Part shown: piece after piece, positions 25,583 through 35,195 of the stretch
Numbering within the stretch: the stretch's first letter is position 1
Layout of the letters: the number at the start of each line of letters is the position of its first letter
Assembly: GCA_947381945.1 (NCBI GenBank)
Contig: CANCXM010000001.1
Span: forward strand, 62,001-126,000
Origin: an uncultured Muribaculaceae bacterium
GTDB taxonomy: Bacteria; Bacteroidota; Bacteroidia; Bacteroidales; Muribaculaceae
Length of the DNA: 64,000 nucleotides
Reading direction: 5' to 3'
Notes under the pieces: generated by a model
Databases searched by the model: none
Seen by the model: the letters and a program-made list of their open reading frames with translations, nothing else
What the model was told of the DNA's origin: nothing
Program-made: the position numbers and the translations under genes

Positions 25583-28558
25583 TTAATACCACTTGACTCC
25601 GTTGGAGAAGGAAGAGCGTTTGTCGTACTTGAGGTCCGAAAGCAGCGACGATTTCACGGAGATGTGGAAATTGTAGCTCTTATATGGCCCGACGGGGACA
25701 AAACTTGCGCGCATCGTGAAGCAGTGCATCTCGCGGGAGATATTGCAGTTCATGTAGGCGAGTTTCTTGGTGTCGAAATTGTAGCTCGCCGAGAAGCCTA
25801 AATTCCAGTTGGCTGTCGGTCGGATATTGCCTGAGAACGAGAGGTTCTGGGTGATTTTTCCTTTGTACTCAAGTTTCTTGTAGTCGAACTCGCCGTAGCC
25901 GTAGTTGATGGAGTAGTTGAACGTCAGGTTCCACGGGACGGACCATGCCATATAGCCGTCGTCGTCAAACTCCATGCTTGAATTCTTCTTATTGCTCTTT
26001 TTGTTTGGACTCTGGTAGTCCGACGTCGAATCGGCGAAGTCCTGGTCCATGGATGTGTTGTTGGAGTCTTTGCCTTTCTTGTCACCTTTCTTGTCGTCCT
26101 TGTCCTTGTCTTTTCCGAAAAGTTTTTTGAACGTGTCGTTGTTGAAGGTGTAGCTGAACGATGTTCCTGTGCTCGAAAGCTTACCCCAGCCCTTGCCTTC
26201 GGTCAGACGGAGCTTGTTGACGCGGACCGGATTGCCTGCAGCGTTGAGGGCGTAGGTGTAGACGTCCCATGTCGCCGAAAGGTTGAGGTTGAAGTTCTTG
26301 ACCAGACGCAGCATGATTGAGGTGTTGAGGTTCGACCATCGCATGGAGTCGGCGGCGAAGTTGTAGCTCTGCGAGAGGGTGAGATTCTCGATGAGCGACA
26401 CCTTCTTTTCTCCGATGGAATCGTTGTCCGACTTGACCTTCATCTCAAGGTTGTTGGCAAGCGAGATGCTCAGCGCTCCCGTTTTTCCCTGTCCGGGGAC
26501 ACCGAACAGCGAGTTGGGGAAGTAGGAATATGTGCGTGTCTGCATCTCCCCGTTGGCGTCGGGATACTGATAGTTGCCGTAGTAGCCGAAGAATGACGAG
26601 CCGAAGTCAGGCGCGCCCGAGAAAGAGATTGTCGGGGTGAGGACGTGGCGTATCATCTTGACCTTGTCGCCAAGGAAGGGGAGGGGCTGGAAGAAACCGT
26701 AGATTTTGGTGTCGAGCGCGACGGATGCGTTGAAGTCCCAGACGTTGTAGAAGCTGTAGGTCGTGTCGAGGACTTCGGCCGATGCGTTGGGATCCCACTG
26801 GCGGCGTACTTTGCTCGTGTACATTCGGTCCGTTATGCTGACCGACGGTGTGAGGTTGAGATATTTGAAAATGTTGAAGGTGGCACTGATGGGGATGCTG
26901 TGGCGCATACCGTTTCGCCAGTCTTTGATGAGGCTTTTCTTGAAGAATTCATCCTGCTTGGCCGTCAGCGAGTTGTTGAACTGACCGGAATAGGAGAGTT
27001 TGATTTTCTCATACCATTTCTCTTCACCGACTGCGCGTTTGCGCTTGAAGGGGTAGACCTGCGACATGGTCAGGGTGAAGTTGGGGAACGACACGGCAAG
27101 GGTTGAGTCCTGCGAACGCTGCGAGACGTTGGCTGTCGTTGACAGTGACCACTTGGAGTTGGGGAAGCGGTAGGTCATGTTGACCGTACTACTCTTGGTG
27201 TTCTGTGTGAAATCACTGCCGTAGTATGAGTTGAGGTCGTTTCGGGTGTAGCCGCTGGTCGTGAAGTTGACGCTTGCCGACAGGCTCATGTTGGGATTTG
27301 CTTTCGCATCCTGACTGTGGCTCCAGACAATCTGGAAGTTGGTCGACTTGGCATAGTCGGGCATTCCTTTGTCGCCGGTCACGGTCTGGAGATACGAGAG
27401 GTTGAAGTTGCCGGAATACTTATAGCGTTTGACGTAGCCCGACTGTGCGCGCAGACCCCACGAACCGAGTGTGTAGATTTCGCCCGTGAGGGCAAGGTCG
27501 ATATTCGGGCTGATGGCGAAATAGTAGCCACCGTTGCTGAGATAGTATCCACGGTTGTAGTCATCGCCGAAACTCGGGAAGATGATACCGGATGAGTATT
27601 TTTCGGAGAAGGGGAAGTAGCCGAAGGGGACGGCGAGGGGGAGGGGCAGACCTGCAAGCACCATGTAGGCCGGACCGCTGATCACATCTTTTCCGGGTCG
27701 TATTTTACCTTTTGTGACCTGCATGTAGAAGTGGGGGTCGTCATGGTTGTCGCAGGTGGTGTAACGGCCATTCTGGATATAGAAGGTCTCGTCGTCGATT
27801 TTCTTAGTCTGTCCACCTGTGAGGTAGCCTTCACCCTGCTGGGTTACAACATCGGTGATGAAGCCCTGCTCGGTCTTGAAGTTGTAGCGCATGGTCTTGG
27901 CTTCGTAGGTCGAGCCGTTGTCCTCGAACACGGGTGTGCCGAAAGCGTCGCCGACCGAGTCCACACCGCCCACGGCATAGACATCGGAGTTGGTGAGGTC
28001 CATCTGAATCTCCTGTGCGTCGAGCTTGAGAGTGCCGTATTCGATTTTGGAGCTGCCATACATGTATGCATTGCTGCGGCCGACAACCACCATTGAATCC
28101 TGGGCAGAGAAATCGACCGGATTGTCAAGGTCGACTTTCGCGCGGACAATCTTTGATTTTTTTTCAGGAGCCGTGATGCGGTTGCGGCTAAGTCTGTTCC
28201 GACGCATGGTGTCGGCGACATAGCTGTGACGGCTGATTGGCGAAACGATGCTGTCGGGAGCTGCGGCGTTCATGTCGGTTGTGTCGGCTATTGCTGTTTC
28301 CGGCATTTCCTCGACAGAGGCAGCTTCCAATGGCATACTGACAAGCGAATCCGGACTTAAAGCAAGCGGAGTGGCCGGACGGAGAGAGTCGGGCAATCTG
28401 CGCTGCAAGCGCGCGTCAAGTTTCGCCGAGTCGTGTGCCGGAGGAGTCGGGTCGACCGGGGCAGCTATGGAATCGGGATTTGCCTGGCGTGGGAAAGCAC
28501 CCATCGAGAGGGCGCAGAGCAGCACTGTAATAATTATGTATAAGTGAGAATATCTCAA
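25583..28558 (-). CDS. LptD-like LPS-assembly outer-membrane protein
   Basis: A protein of about 991 residues with an N-terminal beta-jellyroll (OstA-like) domain at about 130-300, including YMYGSSKIEYGTLKLDAQEI, and a C-terminal barrel of many amphipathic strands. LptD inserts lipopolysaccharide into the outer leaflet. An ATG at 28657 gives a longer frame, but it lies upstream of the consensus promoter at 28635-28604. The TTG at 28558 begins a clean signal sequence (RYSHLYIIITVLLCALSMG) and has AAAGG seven bases before it, so I prefer that start. A low-complexity Lys/Asp-rich insert (KDKDKDDKKGDKKGK) lies in the C-terminal third, probably a loop. Confidence 0.85.
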   Translation of the reverse strand: MRYSHLYIIITVLLCALSMGAFPRQANPDSIAAPVDPTPPAHDSAKLDARLQRRLPDSLRPATPLALSPDSLVSMPLEAASVEEMPETAIADTTDMNAAAPDSIVSPISRHSYVADTMRRNRLSRNRITAPEKKSKIVRAKVDLDNPVDFSAQDSMVVVGRSNAYMYGSSKIEYGTLKLDAQEIQMDLTNSDVYAVGGVDSVGDAFGTPVFEDNGSTYEAKTMRYNFKTEQGFITDVVTQQGEGYLTGGQTKKIDDETFYIQNGRYTTCDNHDDPHFYMQVTKGKIRPGKDVISGPAYMVLAGLPLPLAVPFGYFPFSEKYSSGIIFPSFGDDYNRGYYLSNGGYYFAISPNIDLALTGEIYTLGSWGLRAQSGYVKRYKYSGNFNLSYLQTVTGDKGMPDYAKSTNFQIVWSHSQDAKANPNMSLSASVNFTTSGYTRNDLNSYYGSDFTQNTKSSTVNMTYRFPNSKWSLSTTANVSQRSQDSTLAVSFPNFTLTMSQVYPFKRKRAVGEEKWYEKIKLSYSGQFNNSLTAKQDEFFKKSLIKDWRNGMRHSIPISATFNIFKYLNLTPSVSITDRMYTSKVRRQWDPNASAEVLDTTYSFYNVWDFNASVALDTKIYGFFQPLPFLGDKVKMIRHVLTPTISFSGAPDFGSSFFGYYGNYQYPDANGEMQTRTYSYFPNSLFGVPGQGKTGALSISLANNLEMKVKSDNDSIGEKKVSLIENLTLSQSYNFAADSMRWSNLNTSIMLRLVKNFNLNLSATWDVYTYALNAAGNPVRVNKLRLTEGKGWGKLSSTGTSFSYTFNNDTFKKLFGKDKDKDDKKGDKKGKDSNNTSMDQDFADSTSDYQSPNKKSNKKNSSMEFDDDGYMAWSVPWNLTFNYSINYGYGEFDYKKLEYKGKITQNLSFSGNIRPTANWNLGFSASYNFDTKKLAYMNCNISREMHCFTMRASFVPVGPYKSYNFHISVKSSLLSDLKYDKRSSFSNGVKWY

Positions 28559-28603
28559 ACTTGCACCTTTAATAATGTTGGTTAGGGTTATGAAAAATCT
28601 TTG

Positions 28604-28635
28604 CAAAGATACATCATTCTTGCAATATAGGCAAA
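28604..28635 (-). promoter_or_regulatory. Consensus promoter of the lptD-like gene
   Basis: On the minus strand TTTG (28635-28632), a 20-base spacer and TATCTTTG (28611-28604) match the consensus fully. The expected transcription start is near 28597, downstream of the longest-frame ATG. Confidence 0.75.
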
Positions 28636-28734
28636 GAGACCGTGGGGTTTGTGACATTTAATTAATGTGAAATGTCGGTGAGGCAGTCAGATAGACGGTC
28701 GGCGGGTTTAAAAAGTGTAATTTAATGCGAATAT

Positions 28735-28768
28735 TTGGCCACAGATTGTGATTTTTTACGTACTTTTG
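28735..28768 (+). promoter_or_regulatory. Promoter of the lrp-mtaB-glycosyltransferase operon
   Basis: TTTG at 28735-28738, a 22-base spacer (slightly long) and TACTTTTG at 28761-28768. It lies 65 bases before the lrp start. Confidence 0.6.
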
Positions 28769-28832
28769 CACTATAAAAGTAACATTTGGATAATTCAACG
28801 ATCACATTTCTATCAATCCCTCAACAGTAAAG

Positions 28833-29303
28833 ATGTCACGACAAAACTTCGATACACTTGATTTCAAGATTCTTGAGATGCTCTCAAACAATGCGCGCAA
28901 ACCGTTTCTTGAGATAGCGCGTGAAACCAACGTTTCGGGTGCAGCAATCCATCAGCGCATCCAGAAACTGACGGCCTCGGGTGTCATCCGTGGGTTTGAG
29001 ACCATCATCGATCCTCCTTCGGTGGGCTATGAGACCTGTGCCTACATCGGTTTCATACTCAATGACCCCACTAAGTTTGACGAGGTGGTCGAACGTCTGA
29101 AGGCTATTCCCGAAGTTGTGGACTGCCATTTCACCACCGGTAGCTACGATGTCTTTGCAAAGATTTTCGCACACAACAATGCCCATCTTCTTGAGGTGAT
29201 ACACAAGAAGCTCCGTCTTGGATTCGGACGCACCGAGACCCTCATCTCTTTCAAGGAGGTGTTCAAGCGCCCGATTCCCATTCTCCCCGAGAATCTTGAA
29301 TGA
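28833..29303 (+). CDS. Lrp/AsnC-family transcriptional regulator
   Basis: A 156-residue protein. The N-terminal winged helix (about 8-55) contains DFKILEMLSNNARKPFLEIA and VSGAAIHQRIQKL. The C-terminal RAM/AsnC ligand-binding domain (about 70-145) contains YETCAYIGFIL and VDCHFTTGSYDVFAKI. Members bind amino acids and act locally or globally. Its ligand and targets are unknown. The stop overlaps the mtaB start by 4 bases (ATGA), so the two are translationally coupled. Promoter 28735-28768 precedes it. Confidence 0.92.
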   Translation: MSRQNFDTLDFKILEMLSNNARKPFLEIARETNVSGAAIHQRIQKLTASGVIRGFETIIDPPSVGYETCAYIGFILNDPTKFDEVVERLKAIPEVVDCHFTTGSYDVFAKIFAHNNAHLLEVIHKKLRLGFGRTETLISFKEVFKRPIPILPENLE

Positions 29304-30670
29304 TAACGGCGCGGGCAAAATATATTAAATCTGCTCAAAGAGTGATAGATAAGAATACATTCGGCAGCCGGACAGCATTGTTTCATACGTTCGGCTGCAA
29401 ACTCAATTTTGCCGAGACCTCCACGGTGGCGCGTATCTTCGCATCGCGCGGCATTCAGCGTGTCCATGAAGGGGATACGCCGGACTACATTGTCATAAAC
29501 AGTTGCAGCGTCACTGAAGTGGCCGACAAGAAATGCCGTCAGGCTGTCCGCTCGTTTGCCCGGCGCTATCCCGACGCGCGTATCATTGTCACCGGCTGCT
29601 ATGCGCAGCTCAAGCCCGACGAGGTGAAGACCCTTCCGGGGGTGGTTGTCGTGGCCGGTACGGATCGCAAGCTTGAACTGGCCGACTATCTTGACCGCGT
29701 CCTCGCCGAGGGTGAGGAGGACGGAGCATCCACCTTTGTCACTCCGACCAAGGAGATACGCAAGTTCTCCCCGTCGTGTTCGCGTGGCGACCGCACCCGC
29801 TATTTCCTGAAGGTTCAAGACGGCTGCGATTATTTCTGTTCATACTGCACCATTCCCTTTGCCCGTGGCCGCAGCCGTTCGGGGTCGATTGCCGAAATCG
29901 TGGCCCAGGCGCGCGGTGTGGCAGCCGAGGGGGGCAAGGAAATTGTCATAACCGGTGTCAACACCGGAGATTTTGGAAAAGGGACTGACGAGACTTTCCT
30001 TGACCTTTGCCGCGAACTCGACAAGGTCGATGGTATCGAACGCTACCGCATATCTTCCATAGAACCCAACCTGCTGACCGATGAGCTGATTGATTTCGTG
30101 GCTTCTTCGCGCAGATTCATGCCTCATTTCCATATTCCTCTCCAGAGCGGCAGCGACGATGTGCTGAAACTGATGCGTCGCCGCTACGACACGGCTCTAT
30201 TCCGTGAGAAAATCGAATATGTGCGCCGTGTGATGCCGGATGCTTTCATCGGTGTCGATCTGATTGTCGGCGCGAGGGGTGAGACCATCGAGCGTTTTGA
30301 GGAGTCGAGGGCCTTTGTGGATTCACTGCCGATTTCGCGTCTTCATGTTTTCACCTACAGCGAACGCCCCGGCACCCGTGCGCTTGAAATCGAGCATGAG
30401 GTGGGCCAGGAGGAGAAGCACCGCCGCACGCGCATCATGCTTGCCATTTCCGAGAGGAAACTTCGCGAGTTCACGGAGCGGTTTGTCGGTACTGTGCGCC
30501 CGATGCTTGCCGAGCATCCCCGCCACGATGGCTCGATGGCCGGGTTCACCGACAATTATCTGCGCATAAACATTGCCCCGCAGCCGGAGCTGTCCAACAC
30601 TATATGCCCCGTGCGCATCACCTCCATGCATCCCGAGGGTGAAGAGTCGGAAGGGGAGGTGGTCGGATGA
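29300..30670 (+). CDS. mtaB: tRNA t6A37 methylthiotransferase
   Basis: Radical-SAM enzyme that converts t6A to ms2t6A at position 37 of tRNAs reading ANN codons. The N-terminal cluster domain supplies three cysteines (TFGCKLN, INSCSVTE, VTGCYAQL). The radical-SAM motif is CDYFCSYCTIP (about 178-188), followed by RGRSRS. A C-terminal TRAM-like end completes the 456 residues. The length and TFGCKLN motif fit MtaB rather than MiaB or RimO. It overlaps the genes on both sides by 4 bases, so lrp, mtaB and the glycosyltransferase form one transcription unit. Confidence 0.93.
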   Translation: MITARAKYIKSAQRVIDKNTFGSRTALFHTFGCKLNFAETSTVARIFASRGIQRVHEGDTPDYIVINSCSVTEVADKKCRQAVRSFARRYPDARIIVTGCYAQLKPDEVKTLPGVVVVAGTDRKLELADYLDRVLAEGEEDGASTFVTPTKEIRKFSPSCSRGDRTRYFLKVQDGCDYFCSYCTIPFARGRSRSGSIAEIVAQARGVAAEGGKEIVITGVNTGDFGKGTDETFLDLCRELDKVDGIERYRISSIEPNLLTDELIDFVASSRRFMPHFHIPLQSGSDDVLKLMRRRYDTALFREKIEYVRRVMPDAFIGVDLIVGARGETIERFEESRAFVDSLPISRLHVFTYSERPGTRALEIEHEVGQEEKHRRTRIMLAISERKLREFTERFVGTVRPMLAEHPRHDGSMAGFTDNYLRINIAPQPELSNTICPVRITSMHPEGEESEGEVVG

Positions 30671-31707
30671 GCGCCTCTGCCAAGGATGGCCGCGACCGCG
30701 TGGCCGTCGTCATACTCAATTGGAACGGTGTGCGCTTTCTTCGCGAGTATCTGCCTTCCGTGGTCGAGCATACTCCTCGGGAGATTGCGGATGTGATTGT
30801 GGCCGACAATGGTTCGACGGATGAATCGCTCGAAGTTCTGCGCGAGGAGTTCCCGGATGTCAGAAGGCTGGAGTTTGATGTCAATCACGGTTTTGCCGAG
30901 GGTTACAATATTGCCATCAGGGAGCTTGCCGATTCCTACAAATATGCCGTGCTGCTCAATTCGGATGTCAAGGTCGATGACGACTGGCTGACTGAACTTT
31001 ACCGGTTCATGAAGACACACCCTGAAGTCGGAGCGCTCCAACCCAAATTGCTTTCACTTGCCAATCCCTCGGAGTTTGAATATGCCGGGGCGATGGGCGG
31101 TTTCCTCGACAGGAACGGCTATCCCTATTGCCGAGGCCGTATATTCGACACCGTTGAATCTGACAACGGACAGTATGACACACCGATGGAAGTCGAGTGG
31201 GCTTCAGGTGCGGCATTGATGGTCGACACACGGCTATATGTGGAATTGGGTGGGCTTGACAAGAAATTTTTTGCCCACATGGAGGAGATTGACCTCTGCT
31301 GGCGCATCCGTCTGGCCGGAAGACAGGTGTGGGCTATCCCGACGGCGCATGTCTATCATCTTGGCGGAGGAAGTCTTCCTGCCTCCAATCCTAAGAAGAC
31401 CTATCTGAATTTCCGCAACAATCTGCTGATGCTCTACAAGAACCTTCCGCGCAAGGGTAGGGGGGCGAAGCTTTTCTACAGGCGTTTGCTCGACACGCTG
31501 GCGTGGATTAAATTTGTAGTGACCGCTGATTTCAAAAATGCTTCCGCAATCGTCGGTGCGCACCGCGATTTCGCGAAGATGCGCAGCCTTTATGGAAATC
31601 CCGATGCGCGCGAGAATCTGATTGCCGGAAATCCCAATATACTGATTGAGTATTTCGCTAAATCCCACAAGCGTTTTTCAGAAATCGGAAATCACGCAAG
31701 AAAATGA
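30667..31707 (+). CDS. GT2-family glycosyltransferase (WbbL/rhamnosyltransferase-like)
   Basis: A 346-residue GT-A fold transferase. The nucleotide-sugar binding start VAVVILNWNG, the ADNGSTDES loop, LLNSDVKVD with its metal-binding aspartate, and the acceptor-side motif KKFFAHMEEIDLCWRIRLAG are all present. These are typical of inverting GT2 enzymes that extend O-antigen, cell-wall or exopolysaccharide chains. Donor and acceptor are unknown. It overlaps mtaB by 4 bases and ends before a bidirectional terminator. Confidence 0.9.
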   Translation: MSASAKDGRDRVAVVILNWNGVRFLREYLPSVVEHTPREIADVIVADNGSTDESLEVLREEFPDVRRLEFDVNHGFAEGYNIAIRELADSYKYAVLLNSDVKVDDDWLTELYRFMKTHPEVGALQPKLLSLANPSEFEYAGAMGGFLDRNGYPYCRGRIFDTVESDNGQYDTPMEVEWASGAALMVDTRLYVELGGLDKKFFAHMEEIDLCWRIRLAGRQVWAIPTAHVYHLGGGSLPASNPKKTYLNFRNNLLMLYKNLPRKGRGAKLFYRRLLDTLAWIKFVVTADFKNASAIVGAHRDFAKMRSLYGNPDARENLIAGNPNILIEYFAKSHKRFSEIGNHARK

Positions 31708-31749
31708 TTTGTTTTAGTTAAAAATGAATATGTTGTTTTAGTTAAAAAG

Positions 31750-31792
31750 AATATGGGTTAAAGGTTGCATTCAGGCACCTTTAACCCATATT
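31750..31792. terminator. Bidirectional terminator between the GT2 gene and surE
   Basis: Sixteen-base complementary arms (31750-31765, 31777-31792), 11-base loop, A-rich on the left and T-rich on the right. Confidence 0.75.
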
Positions 31793-31812
31793 TAATACGT
31801 TTTATAGATTCG

Positions 31813-32586
31813 TCATTTATCTGAAATCAGATTGCTGATGGCGGTGATTTGATCGGCAGCGGTCTGGTCGGGACGTATCGGGACTATTGTGGCATATTGC
31901 TGAGCGAGCCAGTATTCGTCGGTTGAAGGGTCGTCGGGTTGCTCATTGTAGAGCTTGCCGGTCAGCCAGTAGAATGATTTTCCGTGAGGTGTGGCGTATG
32001 TAGCGTATTCTTCCGTCCAATGGCTCTTTGCCGCGCGGACTACCTTTATACCTTTCGGGGTGCAGCGGGCGGGGAAGTTAACGTTGAGGCATATTCCTTC
32101 GGGGAGGCCTTGGCTGATGACCCGAGATGTGATTTCGGTCACGAACGGGGTCACCGGGTCAAAATCCGCTGCCGGTGAGTGGCTGAGCAATGAATAGCCT
32201 ATCGAGGGGATGCCGAGAGTGCATCCTTCCATTGTGGCTCCCATTGTGCCGGAGTAGATATTGTTGACCGCGGCATTTGACCCGTGGTTGATTCCTGAAA
32301 GAAGCAGGTCGGGCTTGCGGTCAAGCACTCCGAAAAGAGCAAGCTTCACGCAGTCCACCGGGGTTCCGCTCGTGGTGAACACCTTTGCTCCATCGATGGG
32401 TTCATGTTCGTTTATATATAAAGGTGTATTGACAGAGATTGCCGATGATTTTCCTGATTGCGGTGCATCCGGAGCCACGACCACAACCTCTCCTAAATTT
32501 ACAGCTATGCGGACAAGGTGTTCAAGTCCTCTTGCGCCAAGTCCGTCATCGTTAGTTATCAGTATCAGGGGGCGTTTCTGTTCCAT
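31813..32586 (-). CDS. surE: 5'/3'-nucleotidase SurE
   Basis: Metal-dependent phosphatase that removes phosphate from nucleoside 5'- and 3'-monophosphates. The N-terminal LILITNDDGLGARGL holds the two metal-binding aspartates. VVVAPDAPQSGKSSAIS and LLLSGINHGSNAA provide the conserved Ser and Asn. At 257 residues it is of standard length. A minus-strand -7-like box (TAAATTTG, 32631-32624) lies 38 bases upstream. It is transcribed alone, as a convergent gene lies downstream. Confidence 0.95.
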   Translation of the reverse strand: MEQKRPLILITNDDGLGARGLEHLVRIAVNLGEVVVVAPDAPQSGKSSAISVNTPLYINEHEPIDGAKVFTTSGTPVDCVKLALFGVLDRKPDLLLSGINHGSNAAVNNIYSGTMGATMEGCTLGIPSIGYSLLSHSPAADFDPVTPFVTEITSRVISQGLPEGICLNVNFPARCTPKGIKVVRAAKSHWTEEYATYATPHGKSFYWLTGKLYNEQPDDPSTDEYWLAQQYATIVPIRPDQTAADQITAISNLISDK

Positions 32587-32676
32587 AGATATATCGTTGG
32601 GGATTATGATGGTTATTTTCTCACAAATTTACTACAAATTGCCAACTAATTGTGTGGACAATTGTTAAATTTTTAG

Positions 32677-32684
32677 TACTTTTG
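32677..32684 (+). promoter_or_regulatory. -7 box upstream of the DUF4293 gene
   Basis: TACTTTTG matches TAnnTTTG. The closest TTG lies 24 bases upstream, so the -33 element is weak. It is 63 bases before the ATG. Confidence 0.45.
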
Positions 32685-32747
32685 GCAAAAATAAACCGTT
32701 TCAGGTGCTTAAAAAAGTGATTAATCAATTCTAAAATTTAATAAGTT

Positions 32748-33182
32748 ATGCAAATCCAACGCATCCAGACTGTCTACATTTTCCTCGCCATGGTGGCGAT
32801 GGCAATTTTTATGATTGTGCCTTACGGTGAGGTCATCAATGTCGGTTCCGAGCCTGTAGTGGGTGAGAAACTCTACACAATGTATGAATACGGCTTGCTG
32901 ATTCCGGCCGCAGCCACAGTGATTCTCCTCATAGTCGACATTTTTCTCTACCGCAACATGTCGCTTCAGAAAAGCGTGCTGACGATTTCGCTGCTCTTGA
33001 CCCTTTGCTGCATCGCCGTAGTCTGTTTCACGCTCTTCAAACAGGCAGGCGCGGAGGGAGTCGATGCCACTTTCTCGGTATGGGATATTCTTCTGCCGAT
33101 TGCCGTGATTCTTGAAATCCTCGGCCTCGCGGCAATCAAGCGCGATATAAAGCTGCTCAATTCGTATAACCGTCTCCGCTGA
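32748..33182 (+). CDS. DUF4293 membrane protein
   Basis: A 144-residue integral membrane protein beginning MQIQRIQTVYIFLAMV, the typical start of the Bacteroidetes DUF4293 family. Four hydrophobic helices are visible (about 7-25, 46-65, 74-95, 108-125). The tail after the last helix is basic and cytoplasmic (AIKRDIKLLNSYNRLR). The family has no known function. It has its own promoter-like box and a terminator, so it is probably monocistronic. Confidence 0.85.
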   Translation: MQIQRIQTVYIFLAMVAMAIFMIVPYGEVINVGSEPVVGEKLYTMYEYGLLIPAAATVILLIVDIFLYRNMSLQKSVLTISLLLTLCCIAVVCFTLFKQAGAEGVDATFSVWDILLPIAVILEILGLAAIKRDIKLLNSYNRLR

Positions 33183-33245
33183 TTTATCTGCATCGGGAAA
33201 AAATATACAGACTGTCCCCAATGAGGCTACAGTCGTTGAATTTTT

Positions 33246-33274
33246 CGTCCTTGCCGTTGGCAGGGACGTTTTTT
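33246..33274 (+). terminator. Terminator of the DUF4293 gene
   Basis: Ten-base arms (33246-33255, 33259-33268, one G-U pair), a 3-base loop and a six-T run. Confidence 0.85.
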
Positions 33275-33438
33275 AATGCTAAATTTGTATAGTAATTTGC
33301 CTCGAACCTCACATTCTTCTCTGTTCTCACTTCTTTTTTTCACAATTAGTAACCCACACAATCCGGGACATATCCTAATTGCTTTCGATTGATTTTTTAG
33401 GAAATTGACCGGCTTAATAGTAACATCTCTACATTCCG

Positions 33439-35010
33439 ATGAAAAATTTTATCTTCGGTTTATTTGCCTTATTATTCCTATATTATCCCCCTGTTGTCCA
33501 TTCGGCAGCAGCTCCGTCGACTAATGACGATTATCTGGAGCAGCTTGATAAGGAATTAACACATAGGAGGGAGTATATAGCTGTGCGTCAGCATAAGGTC
33601 GATTCGGTAAAAAAGGTTTTAGATGCCGATTCGGTTATTTCATTCAAGGACTATTTGACGCTTGGAGATTTGATTGGCCCGCTTAATGCCGATTCGGCTA
33701 TTGTTGCCTTCTCGCTCGGATATGATGCAGCGATCGCTGCCAATGACAGTGTAGGTGCGCAGCGCTGTATGATTTCACGCATCACTGAACTGCGCAAACT
33801 CAATTCCACTCCCGAAGCCGTGCGCGATATGATGGCGATTTCGCGTTTGGGCATCTATGATGAAAATAAAGAGATGTATTACAGGGCTTCGCGTGACATG
33901 TACTATACCATTGCCGAGATTTTCGAGGGTACGGCTATACATGACAACTATATTCGTCCCGGTCTGGAATTTGCGCGCAAGTATCAGGCATGTCTGGATC
34001 CGGAGTCGTATGCCGCCAAGCTTAATGTCGCCATGGTCTACTATGCACAGGGCAACGATGTGATGTTTCTTGCTTCCCTGATGGAAATGGCCAACGAGAT
34101 TCCGGAGGAACATCCTCTATATTCGATGATAATGACAGCTCTCGGCGGCCGATATGTGATACTTGGTAAACCGGAAGAAGGGGTGCCATATCTTGCAAAA
34201 GCTGCCATCAAGGAGGTGCGCACAGGCGACCGTCAGGGCACAGCTCTCATCCGTCTCGGCACGGCGCTCTATGAACTGAATGATCTCGTCAGGGCTCACA
34301 ACTACCTTGCGATAGCCCTCGAACAGGCAGTTGCAGGTGGCGCGAAGACCAACAGTATGATGATTTCAAGCGCATTCATGCCTGTTTCTAATGAATTGCG
34401 CGGGCAGGAGCAGACCCGCCTGCTGCTCCTGATTGGACTTGTGATAAGCCTTGGAATCGGCATAGTGCTGCTGTGGCGTCTCTACAGCGGGAAAAACCGC
34501 CGTGCGCTCGAACTTGAGAGGGTCAAACAGCAGTTGGCCGTGGCAAATATGTCGAAGGAAGCCTATATAGCTGATTTTATGAATCTTTCGTCGAGCTTCA
34601 TGGAGGGACTTGAAGAGTTCAACCGTATATGTAAGCGGAAAATAACTGCCGGACAGATTGACGATCTGCTCAACATGATAAAAAGCGGAAAGTTCATCGA
34701 GGAACAGCGCGGTAAGTTCGATGATATTTTTGACGACTCTTTCCTTGCGCTTTATCCTACTTTCATCGAGGATGTCAACAAACTGCTCCTTCCTGACAAA
34801 CGGATTGTCACTCCCGCGAAGAATGTTTTGTCGACGGAGCTCCGTGTGCTTGCGTTCACTCGGCTTGGCGTCGATGATACGGCCCGCGTGGCCCGTTTCC
34901 TCGGGGTGACATTGAACACCATCTACACATATCGCAACAAACTCCGCAACAAGGCCATTTCACGCGAAACCTTTGATGCGGATGTGATGAAAATCGGCTT
35001 GATTGACTGA
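33439..35010 (+). CDS. DUF6377 membrane-anchored regulator with TPR-like sensor and HTH
   Basis: A 523-residue protein with three parts. After an N-terminal signal (cleavage near residue 22) comes an all-helical TPR-like region (about 30-320) expected in the periplasm. Then a single membrane helix (about 331-350, LLLLIGLVISLGIGIVLLW). Finally a cytoplasmic coiled coil and a C-terminal helix-turn-helix (about 455-515, including RLGVDDTARVARFLGVTLNTIY). This is the layout of Bacteroidales DUF6377 proteins, thought to be one-component membrane regulators. The signal sensed and the target genes are unknown, and no glycan-utilisation genes adjoin it. Confidence 0.8.
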   Translation: MKNFIFGLFALLFLYYPPVVHSAAAPSTNDDYLEQLDKELTHRREYIAVRQHKVDSVKKVLDADSVISFKDYLTLGDLIGPLNADSAIVAFSLGYDAAIAANDSVGAQRCMISRITELRKLNSTPEAVRDMMAISRLGIYDENKEMYYRASRDMYYTIAEIFEGTAIHDNYIRPGLEFARKYQACLDPESYAAKLNVAMVYYAQGNDVMFLASLMEMANEIPEEHPLYSMIMTALGGRYVILGKPEEGVPYLAKAAIKEVRTGDRQGTALIRLGTALYELNDLVRAHNYLAIALEQAVAGGAKTNSMMISSAFMPVSNELRGQEQTRLLLLIGLVISLGIGIVLLWRLYSGKNRRALELERVKQQLAVANMSKEAYIADFMNLSSSFMEGLEEFNRICKRKITAGQIDDLLNMIKSGKFIEEQRGKFDDIFDDSFLALYPTFIEDVNKLLLPDKRIVTPAKNVLSTELRVLAFTRLGVDDTARVARFLGVTLNTIYTYRNKLRNKAISRETFDADVMKIGLID

Positions 35011-35030
35011 TGGCCGAATGGTCATTTTTT
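35010..35030 (+). terminator. Short terminator at the end of the DUF6377 gene
   Basis: Six-base arms (35010-35015, 35020-35025, one G-U pair), 4-base loop, six T residues. It overlaps the last base of the stop codon. Confidence 0.5.
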
Positions 35031-35195
35031 GCTGCCGACAGATGCGTAGGTGTGAACAATCGATTGGATTGAACTTATATTACATGTATGATATATTGTG
35101 TGCAATATTATGAAAATCAGATTGTTGCATGAATAAGCCTTTTTTAGCGCCTTATATTGGAAAAATACCCTATTGCATTGACATGAAAAAGCCTA

